This document shows, piece after piece, positions 1-6,494 of a stretch of DNA of 6,920 nucleotides. The stretch is from an uncultured Eubacteriales bacterium. Lineage in GTDB: Bacteria; Bacillota; Clostridia; Christensenellales; Pumilibacteraceae. Position 1 is the stretch's first letter, and every line of letters starts with the position of its first letter. A program made the translations under genes and the position numbers. A model generated the notes under the pieces. That model was not told the DNA's origin and did no database searches. It saw nothing but the letters and a program-made list of their open reading frames with translations. The DNA lies in assembly GCA_900555875.1 (NCBI GenBank), contig USNB01000064.1:1-6920 (forward strand), written 5' to 3'.

Positions 1-148
1 CAGGACCCGTCGGACCCGTAGGACCGGTAGGTCCGGGCATCCCGGGCAATCCCGCAGGACCCGTCGGACCGATCTGCCCGGTCATGCATCCGCATCCGCA
101 GCCGGATCCGCATCCCCCGCGGCAGCATCTGCTGTCAGAGAAAAACAT
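1..148 (-). CDS. Collagen-like (Gly-X-Y) surface protein, N-terminal fragment
   Basis: The first 49 codons of a gene that runs off the low-coordinate end of the window. After MFFSDSR comes a Cys/Gly-rich head with six cysteines (residues 8, 9, 13, 17, 19 and 21). From residue 24 there is an unbroken Gly-X-Y series with Gly at 24, 27, 30, 33, 36, 39, 42, 45 and 48, mostly GPT, GPA and GMP. This is the signature of bacterial collagen-like proteins, which form triple-helical stalks; in Bacillota many sit on the exosporium or spore coat (BclA-like). No signal peptide is visible, which fits a protein assembled from the mother cell rather than secreted. The ATG at 148-146 is chosen because GGAGGTG lies 4 bases upstream. 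The Gly-X-Y identification is firm; the spore-surface location is inferred. The cysteines could make disulphide links or bind metal. Confidence 0.85.
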   Translation of the reverse strand, partial: MFFSDSRCCRGGCGSGCGCGCMTGQIGPTGPAGLPGMPGPTGPTGPTGP

Positions 149-152
149 CGCT

Positions 153-159
153 CACCTCC
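153..159 (-). promoter_or_regulatory. Ribosome binding site of the collagen-like gene
   Basis: On the minus strand the sequence reads GGAGGTG, a near-perfect Shine-Dalgarno match, four bases before the ATG at 148-146. It decides the start of the collagen-like gene. Confidence 0.85.
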
Positions 160-183
160 ATCGATCTTATCTTTTCGCATCAC

Positions 184-201
184 GGAGCGTCTCCCCGCTC
201 C
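184..201 (-). other. Leader hairpin of the collagen-like mRNA
   Basis: Perfect 6-bp inverted repeat (GGAGCG and CGCTCC, 6-base loop) that would form at the very 5' end of the transcript if the promoter at 208-236 is used. There is no U-run after it, so it is not a terminator. A 5' stabilising hairpin is possible. Confidence 0.35.
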
Positions 202-207
202 TGCTAT

Positions 208-236
208 CATAGTATGAAGGAAAGACGGAAGTGGTG
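208..236 (-). promoter_or_regulatory. Candidate sigma-K-type promoter for the collagen-like gene
   Basis: On the minus strand CACC (236-233) is followed by exactly 16 bases and then CATACTATG (216-208). This resembles the sigma-K pattern from Bacillus (about mACm, 16 bases, CATAnnnTA), with one mismatch at the last base. The -10 also resembles the sigma-E form CATACAnT with one mismatch. The start point would be near position 200, giving a leader of about 50 bases. A sigma-A reading (TATGAT as -10) is possible, but no TTGACA-like -35 lies at the right distance. Mother-cell control would suit a collagen-like spore protein. The match is to a short motif, so confidence is limited. Confidence 0.45.
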
Positions 237-250
237 AAAGGCCGATCGGT

Positions 251-290
251 AAAAACGCGCCGCGAGAGTTCCCCATCTCTCGCGGCGCGT
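251..290 (-). terminator. Rho-independent terminator of the hsd operon
   Basis: A perfect 14-bp inverted repeat (arms 277-290 and 255-268) rich in GC, with an 8-base loop. On the minus strand it is followed directly by a run of U (positions 255-251). It begins 33 bases after the hsdR stop codon and lies upstream of the collagen-like promoter, so it separates the two units. On the plus strand no U-run follows the stem, so it works in the minus direction only. Confidence 0.93.
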
Positions 291-323
291 GGCAAATATT
301 AGGTTTTTACTTGCGTCATATGC

Positions 324-3300
324 TCAACCTATCCCGTAAAATCGCTCGAAGAAACTTAGGAGCTTGGAGATGACAATGCTCTTCTTATCCTCACGGTCAC
401 TCCCGATAAAGCGCGATATCGGAGGCATCAATTTATCAAGATATGTGCCCGAAGTACGCAATTCCCCGCTACGGAAAGCGTCGGCAAGGTATTTCCTCGT
501 CTCTTCTTCATTCAGCTTCTCTTCGTATACGATCTCCGCGAGCTGTTTCTCTCGTTCCACCGCGACATAGCTATGCCATTCCGCCATAACGTCGTCGATA
601 TCGTTTATCCCTGCAATGAAATTCTCGATGAGCGCCTTTTTACTACGCAGGTCGGGGCTGGCGTCGACCGCCTTTCTTATAGTGATCAATACCTCGCGAT
701 CGCTGCAATGCGTATCGTGATACTTTTTCACGAGAAGCAGTATATAATCGATATTTATCTCGATCTGTCTGATCAATTCGGTCTCGAACACTATATCGTC
801 GGTGATATCCTCTTTCTCGAGTTTCTCTCTGTTCCTCGTCCACTCATCGCGTATATCCTGATACCGACCGAGATAATCCTGCAGATCGCGCTCCGTGAAG
901 ATATCACGTCCATCAAAGTCATCAAATGCGGAAAGTAGGTTGCGCATCCTAAGTATCGCTCCGAACAGCGATATGAACGTTTTTTGCCGCTGCTCGCCCA
1001 GGATATACGGTTCGGAAAGCGGGAATTTCATCACAAGATCGCTGACCATATCGACATAACCGGGATGTTTCCCGCCCTTTTCGTCGGTATATCCGTTATA
1101 ATAATCGTTAAAACCACGCATAAGAACGATGCCGCCAGCGTCCTTATCCCCGAACAATGATATAGCCTCGTCCGTGCGTTTTTGAAGGTTGCGGAAACAT
1201 ACGATATTGCCGTATGACTTTATCGAATTGAATATCCTGTTCGTGCGCGAGTACGCCTGTATCAATCCGTGCATGCGGAGATTTTTATCCACCCAAAGCG
1301 TGTTGAGCGTCGTGGCATCGAAGCCCGTAAGGAACATATTCACGACGATGAGAAGATCGATCTCCATATTTTTCATGCGAAGAGATATATCTTTATAGTA
1401 ATTGGGGAACTTATCCGCAGACGTATCGTAGCTGGTACCGAAATACTCGTTGTATTCCTTTATCGCATTGTCGAGAAAGTCCCTTGACGTCGCGTCAAGT
1501 CCGTCGGTACTGTCGGAGTTTTCCTCGCCCAAAAGACCGTTTTCCTCCGCCTCATTTGGGGCGAAACTGTATATGGTGGCTATCTTGATAGCCTTCTCCG
1601 GGTGCGCCTTCATCTGACGCATGAATTCGGCATAATAAAGCATGGCGGCTTTTACGGAAGAAACGGCAAAGATCGAGTTGAACCCCTTTACAAGAATGCG
1701 GTTCTTAAGTTCTTCCACACCGCTGCCGTTTTTTGCGCGCGCCACTTCCTCGATATTGACGAGCTGCCGAAAACCGTATGCGCGATCGTTGCGCTTTGTC
1801 TTGTGCGCGAAATGGTCAAGGATATAGCTGACGACGCCGGATATCCGTTTGGGCGTCAGATATGTCTTTTCCCTGTCGATATCCCAAACGGCTTTGTCCT
1901 CTATATCCGGCTCTTTTTCCATGGTCTTGATGTAATCGACGCGAAAAGGCAGTACGTTGTTGTCACGTATGGCGTCGACTATCGTATACGCATGCAGTCT
2001 GTTGCCGAAAACGCTATCCGTCGTACTCAATTGCGACATACTCGACGAAACGGAGTTTACCGCGAATATGGGAGTGCCCGTAAACCCGAACAGATAGTAC
2101 TTCTTAAAGTGCTTCGTTATGATCGCGTGCATATCGCCGAATTGGCTGCGATGGCACTCATCGAATATGAGGACAACTTCCTTATCGAACACCTTATGCC
2201 CGGGATTTTTCTTTACGAATATGCTTAATTTTTGGATAGTGGTTATTATTATCTTGGCACGATCGTCCTCAAGCTGGCGCTTTAAGATAGCAGTGGATGT
2301 ATTGCCGTTCGCCGCACCCTTTTCAAAGCGATCGTACTCCTTCATCGTCTGATAATCAAGATCTTTTCTGTCGACGACGAAAAGTACTTTGTCTATATAG
2401 TCAAGACTCGACGCAAGTCTCGCGGTCTTAAAAGAGGTCAACGTTTTTCCGCTGCCCGTCGTATGCCATATGTATCCACCGCCGAGGATAGTCCCGTATC
2501 TTTTATAGTTATGCGCGACCTTGATCCGCCCGAGTATCTTTTCGGTCGCTGCGATCTGGTATGGACGCATGACCAAAAGCATATTCTCAGACGTTAGGAT
2601 GCAATATCTCGTGATTATATTGAGTATCGTGTGTCGTGCGAAAAAGGTCTTTGCAAAGTCCGTCAGATCGGGAATGATGTTGTTTTGTTCGTCCGCCCAC
2701 CACGACGTGAACTCAAAAGTATTGCTCGTCTTTCCTCTTCTTGCGGATGACGATCCGTCAGTGTGATTCCACCTCGTCGTATTCGAATAATACTTGGTGT
2801 TCGTACCGTTTGAGATCACGAATACCTGTATGTATTTAAAAAGTCCGCTTTCCGCCCAAAAGCTCTCGCGCTCATACCTATCTATTTGATTGAAAGCCTC
2901 TTTGATCGGGATACCGCGGCGCTTAAGCTCGATATGAATGAGCGGCAATCCGTTGACGAGCACCGTTACGTCATAGCGGTTAGGGCGCGTTCCGCCCTCT
3001 ACCTCATATTGATTTATGACCTGTAATTTATTGTTATGGATATCCGCCTTGTCTATCAGCGTAATATTTTTGGACGACCCGTCGTCACGGCGGAGCACTT
3101 GCACGTTGTCCTCTTGGATACGCTTCGTCATTTCGACTATGGTATCCTTTGGCGGTGCGATATTACTCGAAAAGAACCTCTTCCATTCGGAGTCCGTGAA
3201 CTTATAGCCGTTGACCTCTTCCAGCTTTGCGCGGAGATTGCGCTTCAGATCCTCTTCGTTATGTATGGGGAGATATTCATATCCCATTTCACAAAGCAGC

Positions 3301-3422
3301 TTGATAAAGCCGCGTTCAAGCTCGGCTTCGCTTTGGTATGCCTCGGGGCGGACACCGACCGACTTATATTCGCTCACGACCGTGCTCTCGTTCGACTGAG
3401 CGATGATATCATATTGAGTCAT
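324..3422 (-). CDS. hsdR: Type I restriction enzyme motor/nuclease subunit HsdR
   Basis: Complete 1032-residue HsdR, close to the length of EcoR124I HsdR. It is the DNA-cutting and ATP-driven translocating subunit that binds the HsdM-HsdS core in the cytoplasm. The N-terminal PD-(D/E)xK nuclease has RYDVTVLVNG followed by IELK, giving D151, E165 and K167, the same residue numbers as the EcoR124I catalytic triad. The SF2 helicase core is complete: a QxxA-type segment near RPYQIAATEK (286-295), Walker A HTTGSGKT (320-327), DECH (421-424), TGTP (448-451), motif V around TGFDATTLNTLW (699-710), and motif VI QAYSRTNR (722-729). A helical C-terminal region follows. The ATG at 3422 has AGAGGA five bases upstream. 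No frameshift or missing key residue is seen, so the enzyme looks active. It is the last gene of the operon, 33 bases before the terminator stem. Confidence 0.97.
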   Translation of the reverse strand: MTQYDIIAQSNESTVVSEYKSVGVRPEAYQSEAELERGFIKLLCEMGYEYLPIHNEEDLKRNLRAKLEEVNGYKFTDSEWKRFFSSNIAPPKDTIVEMTKRIQEDNVQVLRRDDGSSKNITLIDKADIHNNKLQVINQYEVEGGTRPNRYDVTVLVNGLPLIHIELKRRGIPIKEAFNQIDRYERESFWAESGLFKYIQVFVISNGTNTKYYSNTTRWNHTDGSSSARRGKTSNTFEFTSWWADEQNNIIPDLTDFAKTFFARHTILNIITRYCILTSENMLLVMRPYQIAATEKILGRIKVAHNYKRYGTILGGGYIWHTTGSGKTLTSFKTARLASSLDYIDKVLFVVDRKDLDYQTMKEYDRFEKGAANGNTSTAILKRQLEDDRAKIIITTIQKLSIFVKKNPGHKVFDKEVVLIFDECHRSQFGDMHAIITKHFKKYYLFGFTGTPIFAVNSVSSSMSQLSTTDSVFGNRLHAYTIVDAIRDNNVLPFRVDYIKTMEKEPDIEDKAVWDIDREKTYLTPKRISGVVSYILDHFAHKTKRNDRAYGFRQLVNIEEVARAKNGSGVEELKNRILVKGFNSIFAVSSVKAAMLYYAEFMRQMKAHPEKAIKIATIYSFAPNEAEENGLLGEENSDSTDGLDATSRDFLDNAIKEYNEYFGTSYDTSADKFPNYYKDISLRMKNMEIDLLIVVNMFLTGFDATTLNTLWVDKNLRMHGLIQAYSRTNRIFNSIKSYGNIVCFRNLQKRTDEAISLFGDKDAGGIVLMRGFNDYYNGYTDEKGGKHPGYVDMVSDLVMKFPLSEPYILGEQRQKTFISLFGAILRMRNLLSAFDDFDGRDIFTERDLQDYLGRYQDIRDEWTRNREKLEKEDITDDIVFETELIRQIEINIDYILLLVKKYHDTHCSDREVLITIRKAVDASPDLRSKKALIENFIAGINDIDDVMAEWHSYVAVEREKQLAEIVYEEKLNEEETRKYLADAFRSGELRTSGTYLDKLMPPISRFIGSDREDKKSIVISKLLSFFERFYGIG

Positions 3423-3427
3423 AAATT

Positions 3428-3433
3428 TCCTCT
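3428..3433 (-). promoter_or_regulatory. Ribosome binding site of hsdR
   Basis: AGAGGA on the minus strand, five bases before the hsdR ATG (3422-3420) and inside the 20-base gap after the hsdS stop codon. It lets hsdR be translated on its own whichever frame hsdS is in. Confidence 0.75.
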
Positions 3434-3442
3434 TTTACGGGA

Positions 3443-4078
3443 TCAGGCGCTCGCCTCTTTGAAGAAGAGCAGCTTGTCACGATAGTATTCATACTGTTTT
3501 TTGCGCGCCTCTATCTCTGCGGGAAGCCCGGCGGAGATATCGGTCGCAAGGCTATGAAATTTATCCAAAATATTTACGATCATTGCTTGATCTTCAAGTG
3601 TAGGAATGGGAATTATAATATCCTCCAACTTATTAGGGGTGACTTCTATAACTTTTGTACCATGAGCATACTTCTTTTTTTGTTCAAAAAACATTGAAGT
3701 ATGAAAATAATACGATAAATATTTTGCATTCTGATCGTGATGTATTATTGCGGTATGACCACTGACGGCAATATCCTCATTGCCTAACCACGCTACACAC
3801 TTGCACACATCTTCTATATTTTCACTCGTTACCGCCATTATAATATCATTAGTCGATGCCATTTTTGACTTAGCCGCAATACTTTCAGGAATGAAAGAAA
3901 ATGTTCTATAGGCATGTAAATCATATTTTGTATATATTTGTCCATAATGGATACAAGGAATTCCGGCAAAGCAAAAATCTTTTTTCTGGAAATTCCCTCC
4001 TCGTGTGACGGTTGCAATATCTCCAAGTCTTACCCATTTTGCGTGGCAACTTAAGAATCGGTTATACCCCCCCCCACC
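3443..4078 (-). CDS. hsdS: HsdS C-terminal half (second TRD), out of frame with the first half
   Basis: Open frame from just after a TGA (4081-4079) through the G-run to the TGA at 3443. From the TAT codon at 4066 it encodes 207 residues. It begins with a typical second target-recognition domain (KWVRLGDIATVTRGGNFQ, then IPCIHYGQIYTKY) and ends with the distal conserved region, including LDKF and ARKKQYEYYRDKLLFF, the partner of the central region in the first half. No ATG, GTG or TTG occurs in frame before the ATG at 3862, which lies inside the TRD and would give a 139-residue fragment missing part of that domain. I therefore read this as the second half of hsdS, translated only when the G-run length joins it to 4051-4659. 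With ten G the fused protein would be 405 residues, a normal HsdS length. An alternative reading is a plain frameshift pseudogene or a homopolymer sequencing error. Confidence 0.88.
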   Translation of the reverse strand, partial: GGGGYNRFLSCHAKWVRLGDIATVTRGGNFQKKDFCFAGIPCIHYGQIYTKYDLHAYRTFSFIPESIAAKSKMASTNDIIMAVTSENIEDVCKCVAWLGNEDIAVSGHTAIIHHDQNAKYLSYYFHTSMFFEQKKKYAHGTKVIEVTPNKLEDIIIPIPTLEDQAMIVNILDKFHSLATDISAGLPAEIEARKKQYEYYRDKLLFFKEASA

Positions 4079-4659
4079 TCACGATCTTTTTCAGATCCTA
4101 TTTTGTCAAAGGAAAGTAGCATATCCCTATAATACTCATACTGCTTTTTACGAGCGGTCAGCTCGGCGGTCAGCTCGGCGGTCAGCTCGGTAAATTTATC
4201 CAAAATACGAACGATCTCCTGCTGCACTTCAATGGGTGGAACGGGGATCTTTAAATTTTCAATAACAGTTCGCGACAAACGAGGAACACTTGCACGTCTT
4301 ACCCTTGAAAATATGTACTTTTGTTGACATAACAAAGCATAGTAGAGAAATTTACTTTTTAAATCATTAAAACATATAAAAAACCAACAATCGTCGGCAG
4401 CCCAAAAAGGGGTTTGGCTATAACCGATTTCTCCTGCAGCACCCGCGCTAATAATATAAACAGTATCGCCAACACAATTACTGTCTTGATAATAGCCTAA
4501 TGGTGTCATACTATTTTGATATACCGGATATTTTCCACTAGGATCCAACTGATTTCTTATAAGACGGACACCTCGCGACATTATCGCTACTTGTTTAAGC
4601 GTTTTATATTCCACCCCGTTCGGGCAAAGTTTTTGTATCAATTCTTCAAGTTTGCTCAT
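4051..4659 (-). CDS. hsdS: Type I specificity subunit HsdS, N-terminal half (first TRD)
   Basis: 202 residues in the state present here. HsdS binds the bipartite target and positions two HsdM. The start MSKLEELIQKLCPNGVEYKTL is typical of the family. The first target-recognition domain spans about residues 15-140. The central conserved helix follows, with VPPIEVQQEIVRILDKF (140-156), the TEL-TAEL-TAEL repeat (157-168) and ARKKQYEYYRD (169-179). The frame then crosses the nine-G run (V195-G-G-G) and stops at TAA 4053-4051 after ITDS. Usual HsdS proteins have about 400 residues and two TRDs, so this is half a subunit. Known half-subunits of this kind (truncated EcoR124I HsdS, NgoAV) dimerise and recognise symmetrical sites, so this product may be functional. 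The ATG at 4659 lies two bases after the stop of the small upstream ORF, and its own binding site (GGGA) is weak, so translational coupling is likely. Confidence 0.93.
   Translation of the reverse strand: MSKLEELIQKLCPNGVEYKTLKQVAIMSRGVRLIRNQLDPSGKYPVYQNSMTPLGYYQDSNCVGDTVYIISAGAAGEIGYSQTPFWAADDCWFFICFNDLKSKFLYYALLCQQKYIFSRVRRASVPRLSRTVIENLKIPVPPIEVQQEIVRILDKFTELTAELTAELTARKKQYEYYRDMLLSFDKIGSEKDREVGGGITDS
4067..4075 (-). repeat. Poly-G(9) phase-variation tract in hsdS
   Basis: Nine consecutive G on the minus strand (C on the plus strand) inside the hsdS coding region, right after the central conserved helix. Reading through the tract: nine G gives a stop at 4051 (202 residues); eight G gives GTA then TAA (198 residues); ten or seven G opens the frame into the second TRD and gives a full-length HsdS of about 405 or 404 residues. 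Homopolymer G runs of this length slip during replication and are standard contingency-locus elements. The match between frame logic and domain boundary makes chance unlikely. Confidence 0.9.
4153..4188 (-). repeat. Three 12-bp tandem repeats encoding the ELTA/TAEL spacer element
   Basis: Units 4177-4188, 4165-4176 and 4153-4164 read GAGCTGACCGCC, GAGCTGACCGCC and GAGCTGACCGCT on the minus strand. They encode ELTA-ELTA-ELTA (residues 158-169) in the helix between the two TRDs. In EcoR124I and EcoR124II/EcoDXXI, two versus three copies of the same four-residue repeat change the non-specific spacer from six to seven bases by lengthening the coiled coil. Each unit is 12 bp, so copy changes keep the frame. 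The first two units are identical at DNA level, which favours slippage or unequal crossover. Confidence 0.92.
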
Positions 4660-4661
4660 GT

Positions 4662-4910
4662 TTAATTTCCCGTTTTTGTTTTACTGTTCTTCTTTAACCA
4701 CTCTAAAAATTCATCCTTTGCAAACGAATGAAATTTTCCGCTATAAAATCGTACGTCTATTCTATTCGCTCCATCGAGATAATCTGAATTTAGTAAATAT
4801 AACCTTTGGCTATTATACAATTCACACCACGAAAATCCACCCTCTGCAAAACATATTATGCAACTATTGTTGATCAGTCTATGCTTTGGATAGCTCATAT
4901 AATTTGTCAT
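4662..4910 (-). CDS. Small protein of unknown function within the hsd operon
   Basis: 82 residues; family not recognised. The start ATG (4910-4908) overlaps the hsdM stop as ATGA, with GGAG (4922-4919) eight bases upstream; the TAA stop is two bases before the hsdS ATG. This tight coupling on both sides argues for a real gene. The protein has three cysteines (17, 20, 29, the first two as CIIC), many aromatics (YNSQRLYLLNSDYL at 32-45), a segment GANRIDVRFYSGKFHSFAKDEF (about 47-68) that looks like a beta hairpin followed by a helix, and a basic Lys-rich tail. There is no signal peptide or membrane segment. The DNA is visibly AT-richer than hsdM, like the TRD parts of hsdS. Possible roles (modulating HsdS or HsdM assembly, an anti-restriction or control factor, or an unrelated passenger) are speculation. 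Confidence 0.75.
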   Translation of the reverse strand: MTNYMSYPKHRLINNSCIICFAEGGFSWCELYNSQRLYLLNSDYLDGANRIDVRFYSGKFHSFAKDEFLEWLKKNSKTKTGN

Positions 4911-6475
4911 TTTTCTATCTCCGCAATGATCTTATCGATCTCTTCTCGCAGCGTCTGCTCGCGGGCGACTATATCGGCGATCCGTGCATTCAATTCCTTT
5001 ATGTCTACCTTTTCGCGAGTGTCTTGCTTTTCGACGTATGTGCTGACGGACAGGTTGAAATCGTTTTCGCCGATCGTAGCATTCGGCACAACTTTCGCGG
5101 TATACTCTACGTCACGGCGGTCGGTATAACATTTTAGAATGTTATCTATATTTTCATCGGTCAATTTATTGTTATTGGTGACCTTTACGCATTCCGCGCT
5201 CGCGTCGATGAAAAGCACATCGTTCGTTGCCTTGGACTTCTTCAGCACCATGATGCACGTCGCTATGCTCGTACCGAAGAACAAGTTGCTCGGCAGCTGT
5301 ATGATGCAGTCTATATAATTGTTTTCAATAAGGTATTTGCGTATCTTCTGCTCTGCGCCACCGCGGTAAAATATGCCCGGGAAGCATACGATCGCCGCCG
5401 TGCCGTTACTCGCCAGCCATGACAGAGAATGCATTATAAATGCAAAGTCCGCTTTAGAGCGCGGCGCGAGCACTCCGGCGGGCGAGTAACGCGGATCGTT
5501 GATGAGCAGCGGATCGCTTTCTCCAGCCCACGGGATCGAATACGGCGGGTTGGAGACAATAACTTCAAACGGCTCGTCGTCCCAATGCATGGGGTCGATA
5601 AGAGTATCTCCATGAGCAATATCGAACTTATCCGGCTCAATATCATGCAAGAACATATTGATACGGCAAAGATTGTATGTCGTTATGTTAATCTCCTGGC
5701 CGTAAAAGCCGCGCCGTATATTATCCCTTCCAAGGATCTTAGCCGCTTTAAGTAGCAATGAACCGGAACCGCAAGCGGGATCGTATACCTTGTCTACCTC
5801 CGTCTTTCCCATTATCGCGAGCTTGGTGAGCAGTTCGGAGACTTCCTGCGGAGTGAAGAATTCGCCGCCCTTCTTGCCCGCATTGGAAGCATACATGCTC
5901 ATTAAATATTCATACGCATCACCGAAAGCGTCAATGGAATTGCTCTGATATTTACCGAGCTTCATATCTCCGACGGTATCGAGCAGCTTCACTAATTTTT
6001 CATTCCTCTTGGCGACCGTCGCGCCGAGCTTATTGGAATTGACATCGAAATCGTCGAAAAGCCCCTTAAAATCATCCTCGCTCGGCGTACCCTGCGCTGA
6101 ATTTTCGATATGTGAGAATATACGTTCAAGTGTTTCATTCAGATCGGGATCGTTCGAGGCACGCCTACGCACATTACAAAACAGCTCCGACGGTAGAATA
6201 AAAAACCCCTTTTCGTCCACGAGCCCACGCTTCGCAGGCTCCGCCATCTCATCGGATATTTGTGCGTAATCGAAATCGGGTGATCCGGCGGCCCGTTCAC
6301 CTGCGTTTATGTATTCGGTTATATTTTCGGAAATATAACGATAAAACATCGTTCCGAGTACATACTGTTTGAAATCCCATGCATCCACTCCACCCGCATG
6401 GACGAGATCGGTGGCTGCGTTCCAGATCATCTTATGGAGCTCGGCTCGCTCCTGTTCTTTCTTTAAGTCTGCCAA
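4907..6475 (-). CDS. hsdM: Type I DNA methyltransferase subunit HsdM (N6-adenine)
   Basis: Complete 522-residue HsdM. It transfers a methyl group from S-adenosylmethionine to N6 of adenine in the site chosen by HsdS, protecting host DNA and forming the core on which HsdR docks. The N-terminal helical domain contains MIWNAATDLVHAGGVDAWDF (16-35) and VLGTMFYRYISE (39-50). GGEFFTPQEV (203-212) precedes the catalytic domain. Motif I is DPACGSGS (232-239, SAM binding) and motif IV is NPPY (309-312, adenine flipping and catalysis), the gamma-class order. A charged helix (about 486-522) forms the likely coiled-coil contact with HsdS. The start codon is TTG (6475-6473), chosen because AAGGAG lies six bases upstream and because an internal ATG at residue 16 would cut the conserved N-terminus. 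It is the first gene of the operon; its end overlaps the small ORF by four bases. Confidence 0.97.
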   Translation of the reverse strand: MADLKKEQERAELHKMIWNAATDLVHAGGVDAWDFKQYVLGTMFYRYISENITEYINAGERAAGSPDFDYAQISDEMAEPAKRGLVDEKGFFILPSELFCNVRRRASNDPDLNETLERIFSHIENSAQGTPSEDDFKGLFDDFDVNSNKLGATVAKRNEKLVKLLDTVGDMKLGKYQSNSIDAFGDAYEYLMSMYASNAGKKGGEFFTPQEVSELLTKLAIMGKTEVDKVYDPACGSGSLLLKAAKILGRDNIRRGFYGQEINITTYNLCRINMFLHDIEPDKFDIAHGDTLIDPMHWDDEPFEVIVSNPPYSIPWAGESDPLLINDPRYSPAGVLAPRSKADFAFIMHSLSWLASNGTAAIVCFPGIFYRGGAEQKIRKYLIENNYIDCIIQLPSNLFFGTSIATCIMVLKKSKATNDVLFIDASAECVKVTNNNKLTDENIDNILKCYTDRRDVEYTAKVVPNATIGENDFNLSVSTYVEKQDTREKVDIKELNARIADIVAREQTLREEIDKIIAEIEK

Positions 6476-6481
6476 TTTTTA

Positions 6482-6487
6482 CTCCTT
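6482..6487 (-). promoter_or_regulatory. Ribosome binding site fixing the TTG start of hsdM
   Basis: AAGGAG on the minus strand with a six-base spacer before TTG (6475-6473). This strong site is the main reason to accept the non-ATG start. Confidence 0.85.
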
Positions 6488-6494
6488 ATCTTGC

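Larger units (their letters stand above)
324..6475 (-). other. Type I restriction-modification operon (hsdM, small ORF, hsdS, hsdR)
   Basis: Four consecutive minus-strand genes with coupled spacing: hsdM and the small ORF overlap by 4 bases (ATGA), the small ORF ends 2 bases before hsdS, and 20 bases separate the second hsdS part from hsdR. There is a promoter region at 6539-6640 and one terminator at 251-290. Gene order M-S-R and the motif content place it with the EcoR124I-like type IC group. The complex would be M2S1 as a methyltransferase and R2M2S1 as the restriction enzyme, which translocates DNA and cuts away from the site. Confidence 0.9.

Noticed and set aside
82..276. Minus-strand frame ending in ADADPAADADA before the collagen-like gene
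   Set aside because: It crosses the terminator and promoter and is out of frame with the collagen-like start, which has the strong ribosome binding site and Gly-X-Y repeat.
1602..2228. A 208-codon open frame on the plus strand inside hsdR
   Set aside because: It lies fully antisense to the helicase motifs of hsdR, has no recognisable domain, and is explained by the codon pattern of the real gene.
3838..4026. A 62-codon minus-strand frame between the two hsdS parts
   Set aside because: It overlaps the second TRD in a different frame; the TRD translation in the other frame carries the conserved family sequence, so this is a shadow.
3443..4200. Recombination-driven (shufflon-type) switching between the two conserved regions of hsdS
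   Set aside because: The two ARKKQYEYYRD regions are alike in protein but differ at many codon positions, and there is no invertase gene or inverted repeat in the window.
4806..5137. Plus-strand open frames opposite the end of hsdM and the small ORF
   Set aside because: No binding site or domain; opposite strand of a well-supported gene.
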